Positions 41,046 through 48,247 of a stretch of DNA of 48,247 nt are shown here, piece by piece. Source of the DNA: Burkholderiaceae bacterium (GTDB lineage Bacteria > Pseudomonadota > Gammaproteobacteria > Burkholderiales > Burkholderiaceae_C); assembly GCA_004323695.1 (NCBI GenBank), contig SCRU01000054.1, forward strand, positions 1 to 48,247. Direction: 5' to 3'. Numbering within the stretch: the stretch's first letter is position 1; each line of letters opens with the position of its first letter. The translations under genes and the position numbers were made by a program. The notes beneath the pieces are model-generated. The model had not been told where the DNA came from, made no database searches, and saw nothing but the letters and a program-made list of their open reading frames with translations.

Positions 41046-41714
41046 TCAAGGAAATTGGGGGCTCGATGCCGGCGCTTCAGATACTTGCGTGTCCGCGTTA
41101 TTCGCGTAGGCGTCCATCGCCGTGGCGATCGCCTCGTCGAGGACGGGCCGGGATATCTTGGCCGCCAACGCCAAGGCGATGGACTCGAGGGCATCCTTGA
41201 AGCCCCTCTCGTAGCCATCCGCGCCAGGCAATGCCTGCTCCAGGCGGACGCGAACGGCCTCGGGCACGGAGCGGTCGCCAGGAGCCAGGCCGAAGTGCTG
41301 CGCCAGCGCCGAGATGGGCTGGCCCTCGCATTCGATTTCCACGTCCGTATGCTTTACATAGGCCCGGAAAAAGAAGTCCTCGCCGGTGACGACGAGGACG
41401 TCGCACTCGGTGCGCACAGAATTCTTCTCGCCTGCCTCCAAGGCCTCCTCGCGATTGGTTTCGGGATCGTATCGTAGGAAGTCGGCATGGCAGTCGAAGC
41501 GTTCGATCTTGTAGACGTTCTCGGCCTTGACCAGGGACGAAAACCTGATGATGTCGCGCGCGAGCGCCTCGTCCACCTGGAACACCGCCACACTGGGCGA
41601 GCCATCCCAATCCAGATCGCCCCCGCCATGAGCCTCGACGATGTAGCGCTTGGGGCCAGCCCCTGCGTCGGGCGCCGCAGACGGCGCGCTTTGTGGTTGG
41701 GTCGGATGGGGCAT
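41046..41714 (-). CDS. Hypothetical protein
   Basis: A 222-residue acidic soluble protein without known domains. After a Pro/Ala-rich start, residues 22-120 look like a compact beta-rich domain (RYIVEAHGGGDLDW ... CDVLVVTGEDFFFRAYV), and a helical C-terminal part follows. The next leftward gene is 87 bases away. On its other side a 140-base gap separates it from the divergent SRAP remnant, so its promoter should be there. Confidence 0.6.
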   Translation of the reverse strand: MPHPTQPQSAPSAAPDAGAGPKRYIVEAHGGGDLDWDGSPSVAVFQVDEALARDIIRFSSLVKAENVYKIERFDCHADFLRYDPETNREEALEAGEKNSVRTECDVLVVTGEDFFFRAYVKHTDVEIECEGQPISALAQHFGLAPGDRSVPEAVRVRLEQALPGADGYERGFKDALESIALALAAKISRPVLDEAIATAMDAYANNADTQVSEAPASSPQFP

Positions 41715-41854
41715 TTGGAGTCCACTTGGAATTGATGACGATGGAAACAGGTTGGGCCTACTTGACCGCCTGGCAACCTCGGGCGTCCGGCCAGGCCGCG
41801 GTCATACGCATCAGCTGCTCGACGCGCCGTCCGGACCGCGCGAGAATGCAGGCC

Positions 41855-42532
41855 ATGTGCAACCGCTACGTCTCACCCGACCAGGCCGCCATCGAGCGCT
41901 TCTGGCATATCGGCGCACGCAATCAACCACGCTTGTGGGCTACCGAGATTTTTCCCCGGGCCAATGGTCCATTCATCCGTGCGGCCGAACAAGCACATGG
42001 GCCGGAGCTTGTTGTCGGCCAGTGGGGGCTGATCCCGTTCTTCGCCAAAACCTCGAAATTGCCGTACTCGAACAACAACGCCCGCTCCGAAGAGCTAACG
42101 GACAAGCCAACTTTCCGTGGCCCATGGCTGCGCGGGCTGCGCTGCATCATCCCCGCCGTGTCGGTCGATGAACCGAATTGGGAAACCGGCAAGAACATCT
42201 GGTGGCGGTTCCGCCGTGCCGACGGCATGCCCTGGGGACTGGCCGGCCTGTGGAACACCTGGGTGGACAAGGGCACCGGCGAATAGGTCGAGAGCTATAC
42301 CATCCTTAGGCTCAACGCCGATGCCCACCCGCTGATGCGCCGGATGCACAAGCCAGAGCCCGGCCTGCCAGCGGATGCGCAGGACAAGCGCTCGGTGATC
42401 CCTATCGAGTCGGGCGACGTAGAGCAGTGGCTACAGGGAACGCAGGAGGAAGCGAACAGCCTCCTGCGGCTCGCTCCGGTGGAAACGTTCGAAGCGGGGC
42501 CTGTTGCTGCGACGCCGCCTCCACGGCAATAA
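41855..42532 (+). pseudogene. SRAP (HMCES/YedK-like) gene interrupted by an in-frame TAG
   Basis: SRAP proteins cross-link to abasic sites in single-stranded DNA through Cys2 and shield them. The start MCNRYVS supplies Cys2, followed by the NNARSE motif and RCIIPAVSVDEP, where the family normally reads 'GFYEW'. A TAG at 42284-42286 stops the frame after 143 residues. The same frame then continues with TILRLNADAHPLMRRMH, the family segment with the active-site histidine, to a normal end. A single base change explains the break. The truncated product lacks the histidine and is probably inactive, unless the amber codon is read through. Confidence 0.8.
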
Positions 42533-42622
42533 CGCTCTCAAAACGGAAATACTCGCTGGCGCCAGCGCGCATGCGTGGGGAGTTGATAGCCAGAGCCGCT
42601 GGTCATGGCCTTGCCGGCAACC

Positions 42623-43270
42623 TCAAAGATAGGGGCGTTGAGATAGGGCCAGTGCAGGGCCGGATTCCGCGGTCGTAGTTGCTCTGTTTGAGCAGAGGTC
42701 CACGCACTGCGCTGCGCCCGTCAATACCTGGGCGCGAATCGCCTCGTGGGAGTGGGCGGCATCAACCTTTTTCTCGTTGCGCTGGATGTACCCGCGCGGC
42801 AGCAGCACCTGTGTGTCAACCCCGATACACACCCCCGCCACCGCGCCGGCCAGGTCTATACCCGTTTGGCCGCCGGAAATCACGCGCTGAAGGGGATGGT
42901 GTTCATGGACCTTGGCGATGACCGAGGTCACGAACACGTTGGCGGCGTGCTGCGATATCCCGCACCGGGCAAGTGTGTAGATGCCATTCCCGGCCACGTT
43001 GAGGACGCGCGCGTCGCGAGCCTTCAGGAACCGATACAGGAGCCGGGCGGCCGCCAGGGCGCGCTCGGTGTCCATCTCGCCAGGCACCAGCTTGATTCCG
43101 ACGTATTTGTCGGCAGATGCCTTGCGCGTCAGCTTCTCGCCGGCAGTCGTGAAGTCAACTGCAAAGGCAACAGTCGCGTCCCCTTGAACGGCGTTCGCCC
43201 AGGTTCTGGGGCCGTACGAGGACGACGAATGTTCGAGAATTTCGAGAACTGCCAATTCGGCGCTATCCAC
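42623..43270 (-). CDS. SLOG-fold protein (YspA/Mo-carrier-like)
   Basis: A 215-residue protein whose C-terminal part has the nucleotide/ligand-binding motif RVISGGQTGIDLAGAVAG of the SLOG Rossmann-like fold, shared by YpsA/YspA proteins, putative molybdenum-cofactor carriers and lysine-decarboxylase-like LOG proteins. The N-terminal part (AFAVDFTTAGEKLTR; RVLNVAGNGIYTLAR) is typical of the plasmid/phage forms. SLOG domains are proposed to sense or process nucleotides in conflict systems. The GTG start is uncertain, because the frame is open a few codons upstream without a better start. Confidence 0.65.
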   Translation of the reverse strand: MDSAELAVLEILEHSSSSYGPRTWANAVQGDATVAFAVDFTTAGEKLTRKASADKYVGIKLVPGEMDTERALAAARLLYRFLKARDARVLNVAGNGIYTLARCGISQHAANVFVTSVIAKVHEHHPLQRVISGGQTGIDLAGAVAGVCIGVDTQVLLPRGYIQRNEKKVDAAHSHEAIRAQVLTGAAQCVDLCSNRATTTAESGPALALSQRPYL

Positions 43271-43297
43271 TTTGGCGCGCAGCGTCAGCCTGCTCGC

Positions 43298-43741
43298 TCA
43301 CATGGTCCGCGATGGCGCGGGCGAAGTTGTATACGCTGGTAGCGTAGATGCCGCGCCAGCAGCGTTTCTGTGGCCGTCGTTGGCTATCAGATCAATGTCC
43401 TCATCGGTGATCTCGACCCTGGCTGCCGCCCCCGTCGGGGCCGTTTGCTGCGCGTGACTGGCGAGTTCGTGCTCGACGGCCTCCCGGCCCAGATCGCGCA
43501 GTTGCGCGATCGCATGGGCGGCATCCTTGCGGCCCTTGTCGTAGCCACGATCGAAGTCGGTGGTGATAGGGTACTGGCTGTGGATTAGTGCAATGGTGCG
43601 TGCGCGACTCAGGGCGGCGTGCAAAATCGCCGTCTGGGCCTGCTCCCCAGGGCTTTGCGCCAGATCACCTTGGGCACCGGCGAGCTCCATTGAAGAGACG
43701 ATGCGTCGCAGGTCCTCGGCGAAGGATTGCCATTGGTTCAT
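43298..43741 (-). CDS. Hypothetical protein
   Basis: A 147-residue, mainly helical protein with no known domain (for example FAEDLRRIVSSMELAGA and TDFDRGYDKGRKDAAHAIAQL). The ATG overlaps the stop of the preceding leftward gene as ATGA, so the two are coupled. It ends 27 bases before the SLOG gene. Confidence 0.6.
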   Translation of the reverse strand: MNQWQSFAEDLRRIVSSMELAGAQGDLAQSPGEQAQTAILHAALSRARTIALIHSQYPITTDFDRGYDKGRKDAAHAIAQLRDLGREAVEHELASHAQQTAPTGAAARVEITDEDIDLIANDGHRNAAGAASTLPAYTTSPAPSRTM

Positions 43742-44055
43742 GATGATTGATGGCGCACGGCCGCAGCCGGCGTTTGCTGCGCGATCACCCGCCCGTCGAA
43801 AATGCAATCGAGCTTTTCGTTGAGGTAATCGACCTCGAAGCTCTCCATGGGCAGGCGTTGACCATTGTGGCGATTGCAATCGGTGAAATCGATCCCCGCG
43901 GCGTGCGCCTGCTTGCATGAGTTGAGGTATGCCGTCATCACGCCCGCAAACTCGATAAACGGGTGATTGCCGATCTGCACTGCGCGCCCATAGAACTGCT
44001 TGATCGCCGCATCCATCTGCTCAAGCGCATGGGCGCGTTCAGACTTCGTCATCAT
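43738..44055 (-). CDS. Small hypothetical protein
   Basis: A 105-residue helical soluble protein (ALEQMDAAIKQFYGRAVQ; SFEVDYLNEKLDCIFDGR) of unknown function. AAGGACC lies upstream of its ATG. Its stop is overlapped by the next gene as ATGA, part of a train of small leftward genes. Confidence 0.6.
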   Translation of the reverse strand: MMTKSERAHALEQMDAAIKQFYGRAVQIGNHPFIEFAGVMTAYLNSCKQAHAAGIDFTDCNRHNGQRLPMESFEVDYLNEKLDCIFDGRVIAQQTPAAAVRHQSS

Positions 44056-44073
44056 GGGTTGGTCCTTTCCTGC

Positions 44074-44394
44074 TCAGTAGGTGAAAACGCACGCGCGGTA
44101 CTGCCGACCGTACTTTCCCCCGCATACGATAACGTCTGAAGGTTCGCACTCCTTCATCGGCCAGAAGCCACCGTTGTGGGGGTCTGCCGAGTCCTGCATG
44201 GGGGCGTGTATTGCGCAACGCTCAGCCCATTTCGGATCGAGCCCCCAAGCGCGGTGCCTAGCGAACTCGACCGGCGTGAAGGGCCCAGCAACTTGCTCGG
44301 CATCGGGCAACAGCATCATCTCGAACCACCGCGAACCGTCCCCGAACCGATCGGGTTGATCAATTTTCCGGCCGTCGATATAGAAGATGGACAC
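44074..44394 (-). CDS. Small hypothetical protein
   Basis: A 106-residue soluble protein with a GTG start and GAGG nine bases upstream. It is rich in aromatic residues and ends in a Gly/Tyr/Cys segment (CGGKYGRQYRACVF). It is followed after 18 bases by the next small gene. No family was recognised. Confidence 0.55.
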   Translation of the reverse strand: MSIFYIDGRKIDQPDRFGDGSRWFEMMLLPDAEQVAGPFTPVEFARHRAWGLDPKWAERCAIHAPMQDSADPHNGGFWPMKECEPSDVIVCGGKYGRQYRACVFTY

Positions 44395-44496
44395 AGCGAT
44401 TGCCTCAGAAATGGTGTTCTGGATTCAATCTATCAGGTGCAGTAACGCTGTCAATTCGACGCGACGGCCCAAACCATCTGCGGAACATGGGCGCCA

Positions 44497-44784
44497 TTAA
44501 GAACGCTTGAGATCCCGATAAAAGTTCTCGTGTGGGCCAATGGCTTCCAGGTAGACCAATTGGACTGCATCATCGACGTTATAGCCCAGCAGGTAGAGCT
44601 GGCCCTGGCTGCGGAATTTGTAGACCAGACGCTGTGCCAGATCGCCTTTTTTGCGCTCACATACAGCGGGATCGCCGGCCACGACCGCGGCGCGTTGAGC
44701 CTGTACCCGAACCGACGCCAACCTCGTGCCCTGATAGACGGTATCCGGCTGTCTGGATGTTTTCACCCAGTTGCGCCGTTTCAT
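44497..44784 (-). CDS. RelE-family toxin-like protein
   Basis: A 95-residue protein whose second half (KKGDLAQRLVYKFRSQGQLYLL, then YLEAIGPHENFYRDLKR) matches a group of RelE/ParE-fold toxins that cut mRNA or act on gyrase. The GGAG-preceded ATG lies four bases after the upstream gene, which suggests coupling. No antitoxin with a DNA-binding domain follows or precedes it; the partner may be the unknown upstream gene or be missing. Confidence 0.65.
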   Translation of the reverse strand: MKRRNWVKTSRQPDTVYQGTRLASVRVQAQRAAVVAGDPAVCERKKGDLAQRLVYKFRSQGQLYLLGYNVDDAVQLVYLEAIGPHENFYRDLKRS

Positions 44785-44788
44785 CCCC

Positions 44789-45619
44789 TTACTCCAGGCG
44801 CCAATGCAGTTCAAGCCCTGCGGGACCAGTCATGGTTGGCCAGCCCGCGCAGCAGGCGGCCGCTGCAGCGAATTCCGCATCTTCCCAAATTGCCGCTGCC
44901 TGCATTTCGGCGTCCGTGGGCTGAGTATCTTCCGGGAGTCCTCGGTCGTCCCAGCCATCGCGGTTGAAAAGGCCCCGCGCTGCTTGAGCGGGCGTCACCC
45001 GAGCCTCATCAAACACGGCCTGCGCTGCGGCGATGCCGCGCGCCAGGTCCTCAGGGCTCGCGCCCTCGATGTTCAATGCAAGTCGGAATGCGCTGCGTTC
45101 GCTGGTCATTGCATCGCGTTCCTCGACCTGGCGCACATAAGCGTCGGCGGCTGCCTCTGCTGCAACTGCGCGCCAGCCGGGCGCGCCCGCCAGTTCGCGC
45201 GCGATCACGTCGGCATCTTTGTCCGCCAGGTGGGGCCAGCGCTTTTGTACTTGTCCTGAAACCAGGCTTGTCCAGCGATCATCGTCTGTGTCGGCCGACC
45301 AGAGCCGGTAGCGTTTCGCGAAGGGATCGATGACTAGCTGCTGCCAGCGCGTCAAAAACTCGCTCTCGTTGGAGGTGCCCCCGCGCTCCGCCAGCTCAGA
45401 GTCGGAGATCCCCGGCGCGAATGCATCGCGCAGCAAGCGCCCGAACGGACTTGCTGAATCGGTGTGGTCACCGGCCGGTGTGCCCGCATCGCTAAAGTCC
45501 GGGTCGGCGCCGTGCCGATCCGTCATCGCCAGGTCGAGCACATCGAGCGCTGGCGCGTGCGGATGTGAGACGCGCACCGCAAGCGCGGTCTGCACGATGG
45601 CTTGTGTTTCAGTGTCCAT
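44789..45619 (-). CDS. Hypothetical protein coupled to SRAP and toxin genes
   Basis: A 276-residue acidic, Ala-rich, mostly helical protein without recognised domains (for example QAIVQTALAVRVSH, VRQVEERDAMTSE and AEMQAAAIWED). It starts 11 bases inside the end of the SRAP gene with AGGAGGG eight bases upstream, and ends directly before the RelE-like toxin. It could be the toxin's antitoxin by position, but it is much longer than usual antitoxins. Confidence 0.6.
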   Translation of the reverse strand: MDTETQAIVQTALAVRVSHPHAPALDVLDLAMTDRHGADPDFSDAGTPAGDHTDSASPFGRLLRDAFAPGISDSELAERGGTSNESEFLTRWQQLVIDPFAKRYRLWSADTDDDRWTSLVSGQVQKRWPHLADKDADVIARELAGAPGWRAVAAEAAADAYVRQVEERDAMTSERSAFRLALNIEGASPEDLARGIAAAQAVFDEARVTPAQAARGLFNRDGWDDRGLPEDTQPTDAEMQAAAIWEDAEFAAAAACCAGWPTMTGPAGLELHWRLE

Positions 45620-46325
45620 CGAATAGCCCTCCTTCGCCCGTCTTTGCTGGCTTGCGCTTGGGCGCGAGCGGTGCTGGTGCCGCTTGCAATTCGTTCTCGG
45701 GCAGCAGCTTTGAAAACCCTTCAACAGCCTCGGGAGCCGTTGCCAGCCAGTCGTCGTATTCGTCTTCATGCAGGAGCACGGGGGTACGCTTTTCCTCGGG
45801 CTTGCCATCCTTGTCGAACCAGCGATGGAAGCGGCCGAGCACCGGGTGCTCGTCGCAATTGCGGGTCAACATGGTGAAGCTTATCAAGTCGGTGCCGTCC
45901 GGTCGTACCCATCGGTCCCAAAGGCCAGCGATCCCCATCATTTGACCGTCCGAGCGCGCGATCGACCAACGCACCGACTTTGACTTGGCTGTCTCGTAGT
46001 ACGGCTCGTAAAACGACCAGGCCGGCACAATGCACCATTGGCCACGTGCCCAAGGGCGGCGGTACGAATACAGGGTATTCGCGGTCTCGATGCGAGCATT
46101 CATCGTGTCCCATTTGATGTCCTCAGTCTTCGAGCCAAAGGGAACCAACCCGAACCTGGCGCCGCGTGCCTCGCGGTCGCCGTGCGAGCCACCCTCGGGG
46201 CGCCGGATCATCACGGCATCGCCGTGTGGCCAGACCTCGTTGCTCCAAAAAAGTCCGCCAGGCGGTTCTACGCCCCATGCAACTTGCAGATCCTCGGGGT
46301 TAGCAGATCGGTAGTTGTTGCACAT
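45609..46325 (-). CDS. SRAP (HMCES/YedK-like) abasic-site protein, intact
   Basis: A full-length SRAP protein of 238 residues. After removal of Met1, Cys2 (start MCNNYRS) forms a thiazolidine link to abasic sites in single-stranded DNA. The family motifs NARIET, IVPAWSFYEP and, near the end, TRNCDEHPVLGRFHRW (active-site His) are all present. The extra C-terminal 30 residues are Pro/Lys-rich. Single-stranded DNA entering by conjugation is an obvious substrate. GAGG lies six bases before the start. A second SRAP gene, broken by an amber codon, lies 3 kb away and is clearly a different lineage, not a recent duplicate. Confidence 0.88.
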   Translation of the reverse strand: MCNNYRSANPEDLQVAWGVEPPGGLFWSNEVWPHGDAVMIRRPEGGSHGDREARGARFGLVPFGSKTEDIKWDTMNARIETANTLYSYRRPWARGQWCIVPAWSFYEPYYETAKSKSVRWSIARSDGQMMGIAGLWDRWVRPDGTDLISFTMLTRNCDEHPVLGRFHRWFDKDGKPEEKRTPVLLHEDEYDDWLATAPEAVEGFSKLLPENELQAAPAPLAPKRKPAKTGEGGLFDGH

Positions 46326-46386
46326 GTACGCCTCGATTTCTCAATTTTCAGCGCCCCCAATGGGGGTAGTCGGAGAGGCCGCAATC

Positions 46387-46602
46387 TTAATTTTCGATCC
46401 AGCGGGCGGCTTCCTCAAAACTTGGCCATAGTCGCCAGTCCGGGTTTTCGCGGGCGGTGAGGGGAAACCAGAGTTCGACGCCGACAGTTCGCCCCACCGT
46501 GTAGCCGCCGACAACAGCCGCAACGTGGTATGTGCCGACAGCCAAGGCCGATCCAGCTGAAAAGCGCGTGGGCCGAATCGGTAGAGCAAGCGCGGTGGGC
46601 AT
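46387..46602 (-). CDS. Small hypothetical protein
   Basis: A 71-residue protein with a hydrophobic Ala/Val-rich middle (GTYHVAAVVGGYTVG) and a tryptophan-rich end (DWRLWPSFEEAARWIEN). No known family. It is separated from the SRAP gene by 61 bases that contain a CCCCC/GGGGG hairpin with a three-base loop (46354-46366), a possible transcript end. Confidence 0.5.
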   Translation of the reverse strand: MPTALALPIRPTRFSAGSALAVGTYHVAAVVGGYTVGRTVGVELWFPLTARENPDWRLWPSFEEAARWIEN

Positions 46603-46618
46603 GTCTGAAGTCTCTTTT

Positions 46619-46825
46619 TTAGCTTAACGGTTCTAGAAACCACTGCCAGGCATGATCTCTAGAAAGAGTGACGCCGTGATTTGACAACTCAGCAGCCAAC
46701 CATACTGGAATTTCATTTCGAATTTGCGCAATCAACGCCTCACCAGGTTCAAGAAGTTGACATAGAGAGATCGATACTGGGCCCAGTCTCGCAGCTTTCA
46801 ACGTCGCTTCACTGACTGTGGGCAT
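46619..46825 (-). CDS. Small hypothetical protein
   Basis: A 68-residue soluble helical protein (LLEPGEALIAQIRNEI) with AAGGGG six bases before its ATG. No family recognised. It follows the next upstream gene by 22 bases and belongs to the same leftward train. Confidence 0.5.
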   Translation of the reverse strand: MPTVSEATLKAARLGPVSISLCQLLEPGEALIAQIRNEIPVWLAAELSNHGVTLSRDHAWQWFLEPLS

Positions 46826-46847
46826 GGGTCCCCTTACGAGACGCTGC

Positions 46848-47540
46848 TTAGGCGGCGAACCCGCTCAGCACTATCGCTGCGGCAGCAGCTGCAGCCTTAC
46901 GATGTTCCAGGTACATCTCGTAGTCCTTCCATCCACATGAGTAATGCGTGCGGCCCATACCTTGCCACTTGTGCGGCGAGTTGTTGATGGCGGCTTGAAT
47001 CAACCTCGCCACTGTGTCTCGCTGCTTGTAGCTGCTGAGGATGCCGCCGTGATCAAACGGGCCTGAAAAATCCTGAGGTCGGACGTCCAAATGACGCCCA
47101 GTGGACTGCACCCATTCACCGAAGGCCTCGGCACCCCCTGGCGACATCAATTCTCGAATGAGCTCGGCCTCGAACTCCATTGCCTTGACATCGTTGCCCC
47201 AGCGTTTTTCAGCGAGGGCTTCGAGCTCTGCGGCGCTTGCCCTGGCACGCTCTGCGGCACAAAATGCGCCGTATTCCTTTGCCCACCCAACCAACTCGGC
47301 AAGATCTTCAGCCAGTTTGCGCATGGTGCTTGTCGCCGCATCGAGGGCGAGCTTGTGCTCGGGTCGCAAATGACTGAATTGGTTTGCCGACTTCGCAAGA
47401 GTGGTCGCTGTACGCCTGGCGGTAGACAATTCATTTTTGATGTTCTTGTCGCCGTTGTAGCGCGCGTCCCACTCATAGCGCTCAATCAGTTCGGGATCGA
47501 CCTTGCGACGGCTCTTGAAGCCGTTCATCGGTGTTGTCAT
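46848..47540 (-). CDS. Hypothetical helical protein
   Basis: A 230-residue protein with a long helical, coiled-coil-prone centre (TLAKSANQFSHL; TSTMRKLAEDLAELV; ERARASAAELEAL) and a C-terminal part with aromatic residues and an Ala-rich end. No domain recognised. AGGAG is placed nine bases before the chosen ATG; a TTG two codons upstream is less likely. It starts two bases after the stop of the preceding gene. Confidence 0.6.
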   Translation of the reverse strand: MTTPMNGFKSRRKVDPELIERYEWDARYNGDKNIKNELSTARRTATTLAKSANQFSHLRPEHKLALDAATSTMRKLAEDLAELVGWAKEYGAFCAAERARASAAELEALAEKRWGNDVKAMEFEAELIRELMSPGGAEAFGEWVQSTGRHLDVRPQDFSGPFDHGGILSSYKQRDTVARLIQAAINNSPHKWQGMGRTHYSCGWKDYEMYLEHRKAAAAAAAIVLSGFAA

Positions 47541-47542
47541 TC

Positions 47543-47812
47543 TCAAGTCTCCTTGGACTCGTCGAAATTAACGAAGCGGCGTACGTCCGCCGCCAGGATC
47601 GAGGCTCTGGCCCGGCCCGAGTCGTCAAGCGCGAGTGTGCCACCCTCAGCAACAATCCGTAGTCCTGCCGCAGCATCCTGAATGTCGCGGGATGCGATTC
47701 CCAGCAGAATCAACGTGTCCAGTGCAAGCGCACCGGACACCACAAGGCGGTGGTCCGGTATTTCTCCTTTGGCTTGCGCCTCAAGGCACAGGACGGCGTC
47801 TTCAAGACTCAT
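47543..47812 (-). CDS. Small hypothetical protein downstream of the RES gene
   Basis: An 89-residue protein, helical at the start (LEDAVLCLEAQAKGEI) with a mixed remainder. AAAGGAAAA precedes its ATG. It follows the RES-domain gene by 34 bases and runs into the next gene with a two-base gap, so these genes share a transcript. It does not resemble the Xre-type antitoxins that normally accompany RES toxins. Confidence 0.5.
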   Translation of the reverse strand: MSLEDAVLCLEAQAKGEIPDHRLVVSGALALDTLILLGIASRDIQDAAAGLRIVAEGGTLALDDSGRARASILAADVRRFVNFDESKET

Positions 47813-47846
47813 GGGTTTTCCTTTGCCAGGTTGACGGCACGCGTCG

Positions 47847-48247
47847 CTAAACCGCCACCACACGGAATGTATCGCAGAGGTTGTTGAGCATCTTGCCGGT
47901 GAGCTTGCGGCTGCCGGCCTTTGTGACTCCGCTTCGCTCAAACAGAGCAACCGCGAATCCACCGTTGTTCTGGCGTGAGACATAGCGGAGTCCGTCCCAC
48001 TTCGGGTTCGCATCGTGGATGGCTTTGGCCCAAATCGTCGGCACGGTATAGTCGTCGCCAGCACTGATGTCATTGTTCAGGCCCAATTTCTTCAGCGGTT
48101 CGCCGGTGAGGTCTGCAAGCACCAGCGTAGGCTTGGCCGGGCGATGCAGCTTCACGACATGCCGCGAGGTCAGGTCGGCCGAAGGAATTTCGTAGTGGCC
48201 ATGGTGGAACCACGCGCACTCGTGGATGACGGACTCGGCGAAGGCAA
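47847..48247 (-). CDS. RES-domain protein, partial (runs off the window)
   Basis: C-terminal 132 residues of a RES-domain protein; the start lies beyond the window edge. RES toxins break down NAD+ and are normally paired with an Xre/MbcA antitoxin. Visible family features are AFAESVIHE near the cut edge, LVLADLTGEPL, the following helix with TIWAKAIHD, and GLRYVSRQNNGGFAVALF, where the conserved S-R pair lies. An internal GTG at 48153-48155 could be mistaken for a start, but the upstream codons clearly belong to the domain. The antitoxin gene, if present, should be just outside to the right. Confidence 0.7.
   Translation of the reverse strand, partial: AFAESVIHECAWFHHGHYEIPSADLTSRHVVKLHRPAKPTLVLADLTGEPLKKLGLNNDISAGDDYTVPTIWAKAIHDANPKWDGLRYVSRQNNGGFAVALFERSGVTKAGSRKLTGKMLNNLCDTFRVVAV

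Noticed and set aside
1-48247. CRISPR arrays, tRNA genes, insertion sequences and a replication initiator
   Set aside because: No regularly spaced repeats, cloverleaf sequences, transposase genes with terminal repeats or Rep-type proteins were recognised by eye; weak or unusual ones could have been missed.

Overview
The window looks like 48 kb of a large, probably self-transmissible plasmid (or a plasmid-like integrative element) of a beta-proteobacterium, most likely of the order Burkholderiales. The reasons are the moderately high GC content, plasmid partition genes, a primase-like gene, toxin-antitoxin remnants, a conjugation coupling protein and a complete row of type IVB 'thin pilus' genes of the IncI1/R64 kind. 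No ribosomal RNA, tRNA, CRISPR array or recognisable insertion sequence was seen. No replication initiator gene and no clear oriT were found.

Layout. (1) 0.2-1.45 kb: a small primase-like protein ending at a bidirectional terminator. (2) 1.5-4.5 kb, leftward: a regulatory operon with a coiled-coil protein, a FlhD-like protein and two FlhC-like proteins, the same family as the conjugation activators AcaCD and SetCD. (3) 4.7-6.9 kb, leftward: a membrane histidine kinase and a NarL-type response regulator. (4) 7.2-29.7 kb, rightward: the conjugation/pilus block. It starts with a TraI_2-like protein, a TraD coupling ATPase of the SXT/TOL type and a DUF4400 membrane protein. It continues with VirB11, VirB2, VirB3, VirB4, VirB5 and VirB6 homologues and ends with PilL, PilN, PilO, PilP, PilQ, PilR, PilS and PilV, a secreted protein and a strong terminator. 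A two-gene leftward insertion (11.3-12.0 kb) interrupts the block. (5) 29.7-34.6 kb: a membrane-anchored NERD protein, a CAP-domain lipoprotein, a periplasmic protein, a HigB/HigA-like pair whose toxin gene is frame-broken, and two small membrane proteins. (6) 34.7-36.3 kb: an actin-type (ParM) partition module with a ParR-like protein and six tandem 11-bp iterons. (7) 36.3-37.35 kb: more than 1 kb without a credible gene but full of short stem-loops; it is best explained as a large structured non-coding RNA. (8) 37.4-48.2 kb: mostly leftward small genes of unknown function with tight stop/start overlaps. Recognisable members are a DndC-like PAPS-reductase family protein split by a frameshift, one intact and one amber-interrupted SRAP (HMCES/YedK) gene, a SLOG-fold protein, a RelE-family toxin and the C-terminal part of a RES-domain protein at the window edge.

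How it may work together (inference). VirB4, VirB11 and the coupling ATPase would power DNA export through an inner-membrane complex made with VirB3 and VirB6. No VirB7, VirB8, VirB9 or VirB10 homologue is visible. The neighbouring secretin PilN with PilL, PilO and PilP could supply the envelope-spanning channel, and PilQ/PilR would assemble the PilS/PilV pilus that captures mating partners. Both the FlhDC-like operon and the two-component system lie just upstream and are the obvious candidates for switching the block on.

A perfect palindrome with a 26-bp shared core occurs three times: at the head of the conjugation block, between virB4 and virB5, and between convergent genes at 33.2 kb. It is probably the binding site of a plasmid-wide DNA-binding protein. 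The palindrome, the conjugation/pilus hybrid and the putative large RNA are the three most unusual things in the window.
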